Assembly: GCA_038065515.1 (NCBI GenBank)
Contig: JBBTQV010000002.1
Location: 1 to 12,307, forward strand
Direction: 5' to 3'
From: JAGOPO01 sp038065515
GTDB taxonomy: Bacteria > Patescibacteriota > Minisyncoccia > 2-02-FULL-40-12 > GWA2-44-9
Length of the DNA: 12,307 nt
The notes below the pieces were generated by a model. The model was given only the letters and a program-made list of their open reading frames with translations, was not told where the DNA came from and made no database searches. Position 1 is the first letter of the stretch. Every line of letters starts with the position of its first letter. Positions 12,224-12,307 of the stretch are shown one piece after another. Position numbers and translations under genes: made by a program.

Positions 12224-12307
12224 CCGACCCCTATACTCCGCTCTCCAGTTCGCATTGGTACGGCATGCGGGGTGGCACAACGGAGACCATCCGAATCTCC
12301 GCAGTCG
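12224..12307. repeat. Partial second copy of the 2211-2434 element
   Basis: Positions 12287-12307 are identical over 21 nt to 2281-2301, and CAGTTCGCATTGG (12246-12258) matches CAGCTCGCATTGG (2243-2255) at 12 of 13. The outer part (12224-12240) matches at 12 of 17. The segment between the two conserved blocks is diverged and 3 nt longer. The match runs to the last base of the window, so the copy presumably continues beyond it, including the central hairpin. Both copies lie just downstream of a gene's 3' end (cysS and the 180-aa membrane protein), in opposite orientation relative to those genes. Confidence 0.75.

Overview
This 12.3 kb window looks like a bacterial chromosome fragment from the Candidate Phyla Radiation (Patescibacteria), probably a Parcubacteria-type lineage. 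The main clues are: an in-frame PAEALAKAG-type palindromic repeat inside cysS, which I associate with Parcubacteria genomes; compact versions of HrcA (254 aa), GrpE (149 aa) and DnaJ (256 aa); a near absence of Shine-Dalgarno sequences at many starts; and very short intergenic gaps. No rRNA, tRNA, CRISPR array, transposase or phage gene was seen. The placement is an inference from memory, not from a search.

Left half (1-5713) is transcribed leftward. In transcription order it holds a 171-aa protein of unknown function with its own SD and terminator; an NRAMP-type metal-ion transporter whose stop codon overlaps the start of cysS (TGATG); cysS (cysteinyl-tRNA synthetase); an approximately 224-bp non-coding element with 25-bp terminal inverted repeats; then dnaB (replicative helicase) and recR (recombination mediator), ending in a hairpin terminator. 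A perfect 14-bp inverted repeat encloses the dnaB stop codon.

Right half (5831-12207) is mainly rightward. A heat-shock operon hrcA-grpE-dnaK begins at a near-consensus CIRCE operator whose 9-bp spacer is exactly the -35 hexamer. It is followed by a multi-pass membrane protein, a convergent terminator, a leftward 57-aa membrane peptide sharing overlapping divergent promoters with dnaJ, a DnaJ that stops about 110 residues early, a signal-peptide-bearing DUF481-like (outer-membrane barrel type) protein, a strong terminator, and a small CvpA-like membrane protein. The window ends inside a second copy of the long-hairpin element found between cysS and dnaB.

Functionally the window mixes housekeeping replication, recombination and translation genes with the Hsp70 system (HrcA repressor, GrpE, DnaK, DnaJ) under apparent CIRCE/HrcA autoregulation. 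The points most worth a second look are: (1) the two-copy long-inverted-repeat element; (2) a recurring layout in which a -10 hexamer lies 5-8 nt upstream of an ATG, implying leaderless mRNAs for several genes; (3) the DUF481 barrel-like protein in an organism whose group is generally thought to lack a classical outer membrane; (4) the truncated DnaJ; (5) the unusual cysS insertion and zinc-ligand change; (6) the 57-aa gene with a strong promoter and a palindrome over its transcription start.
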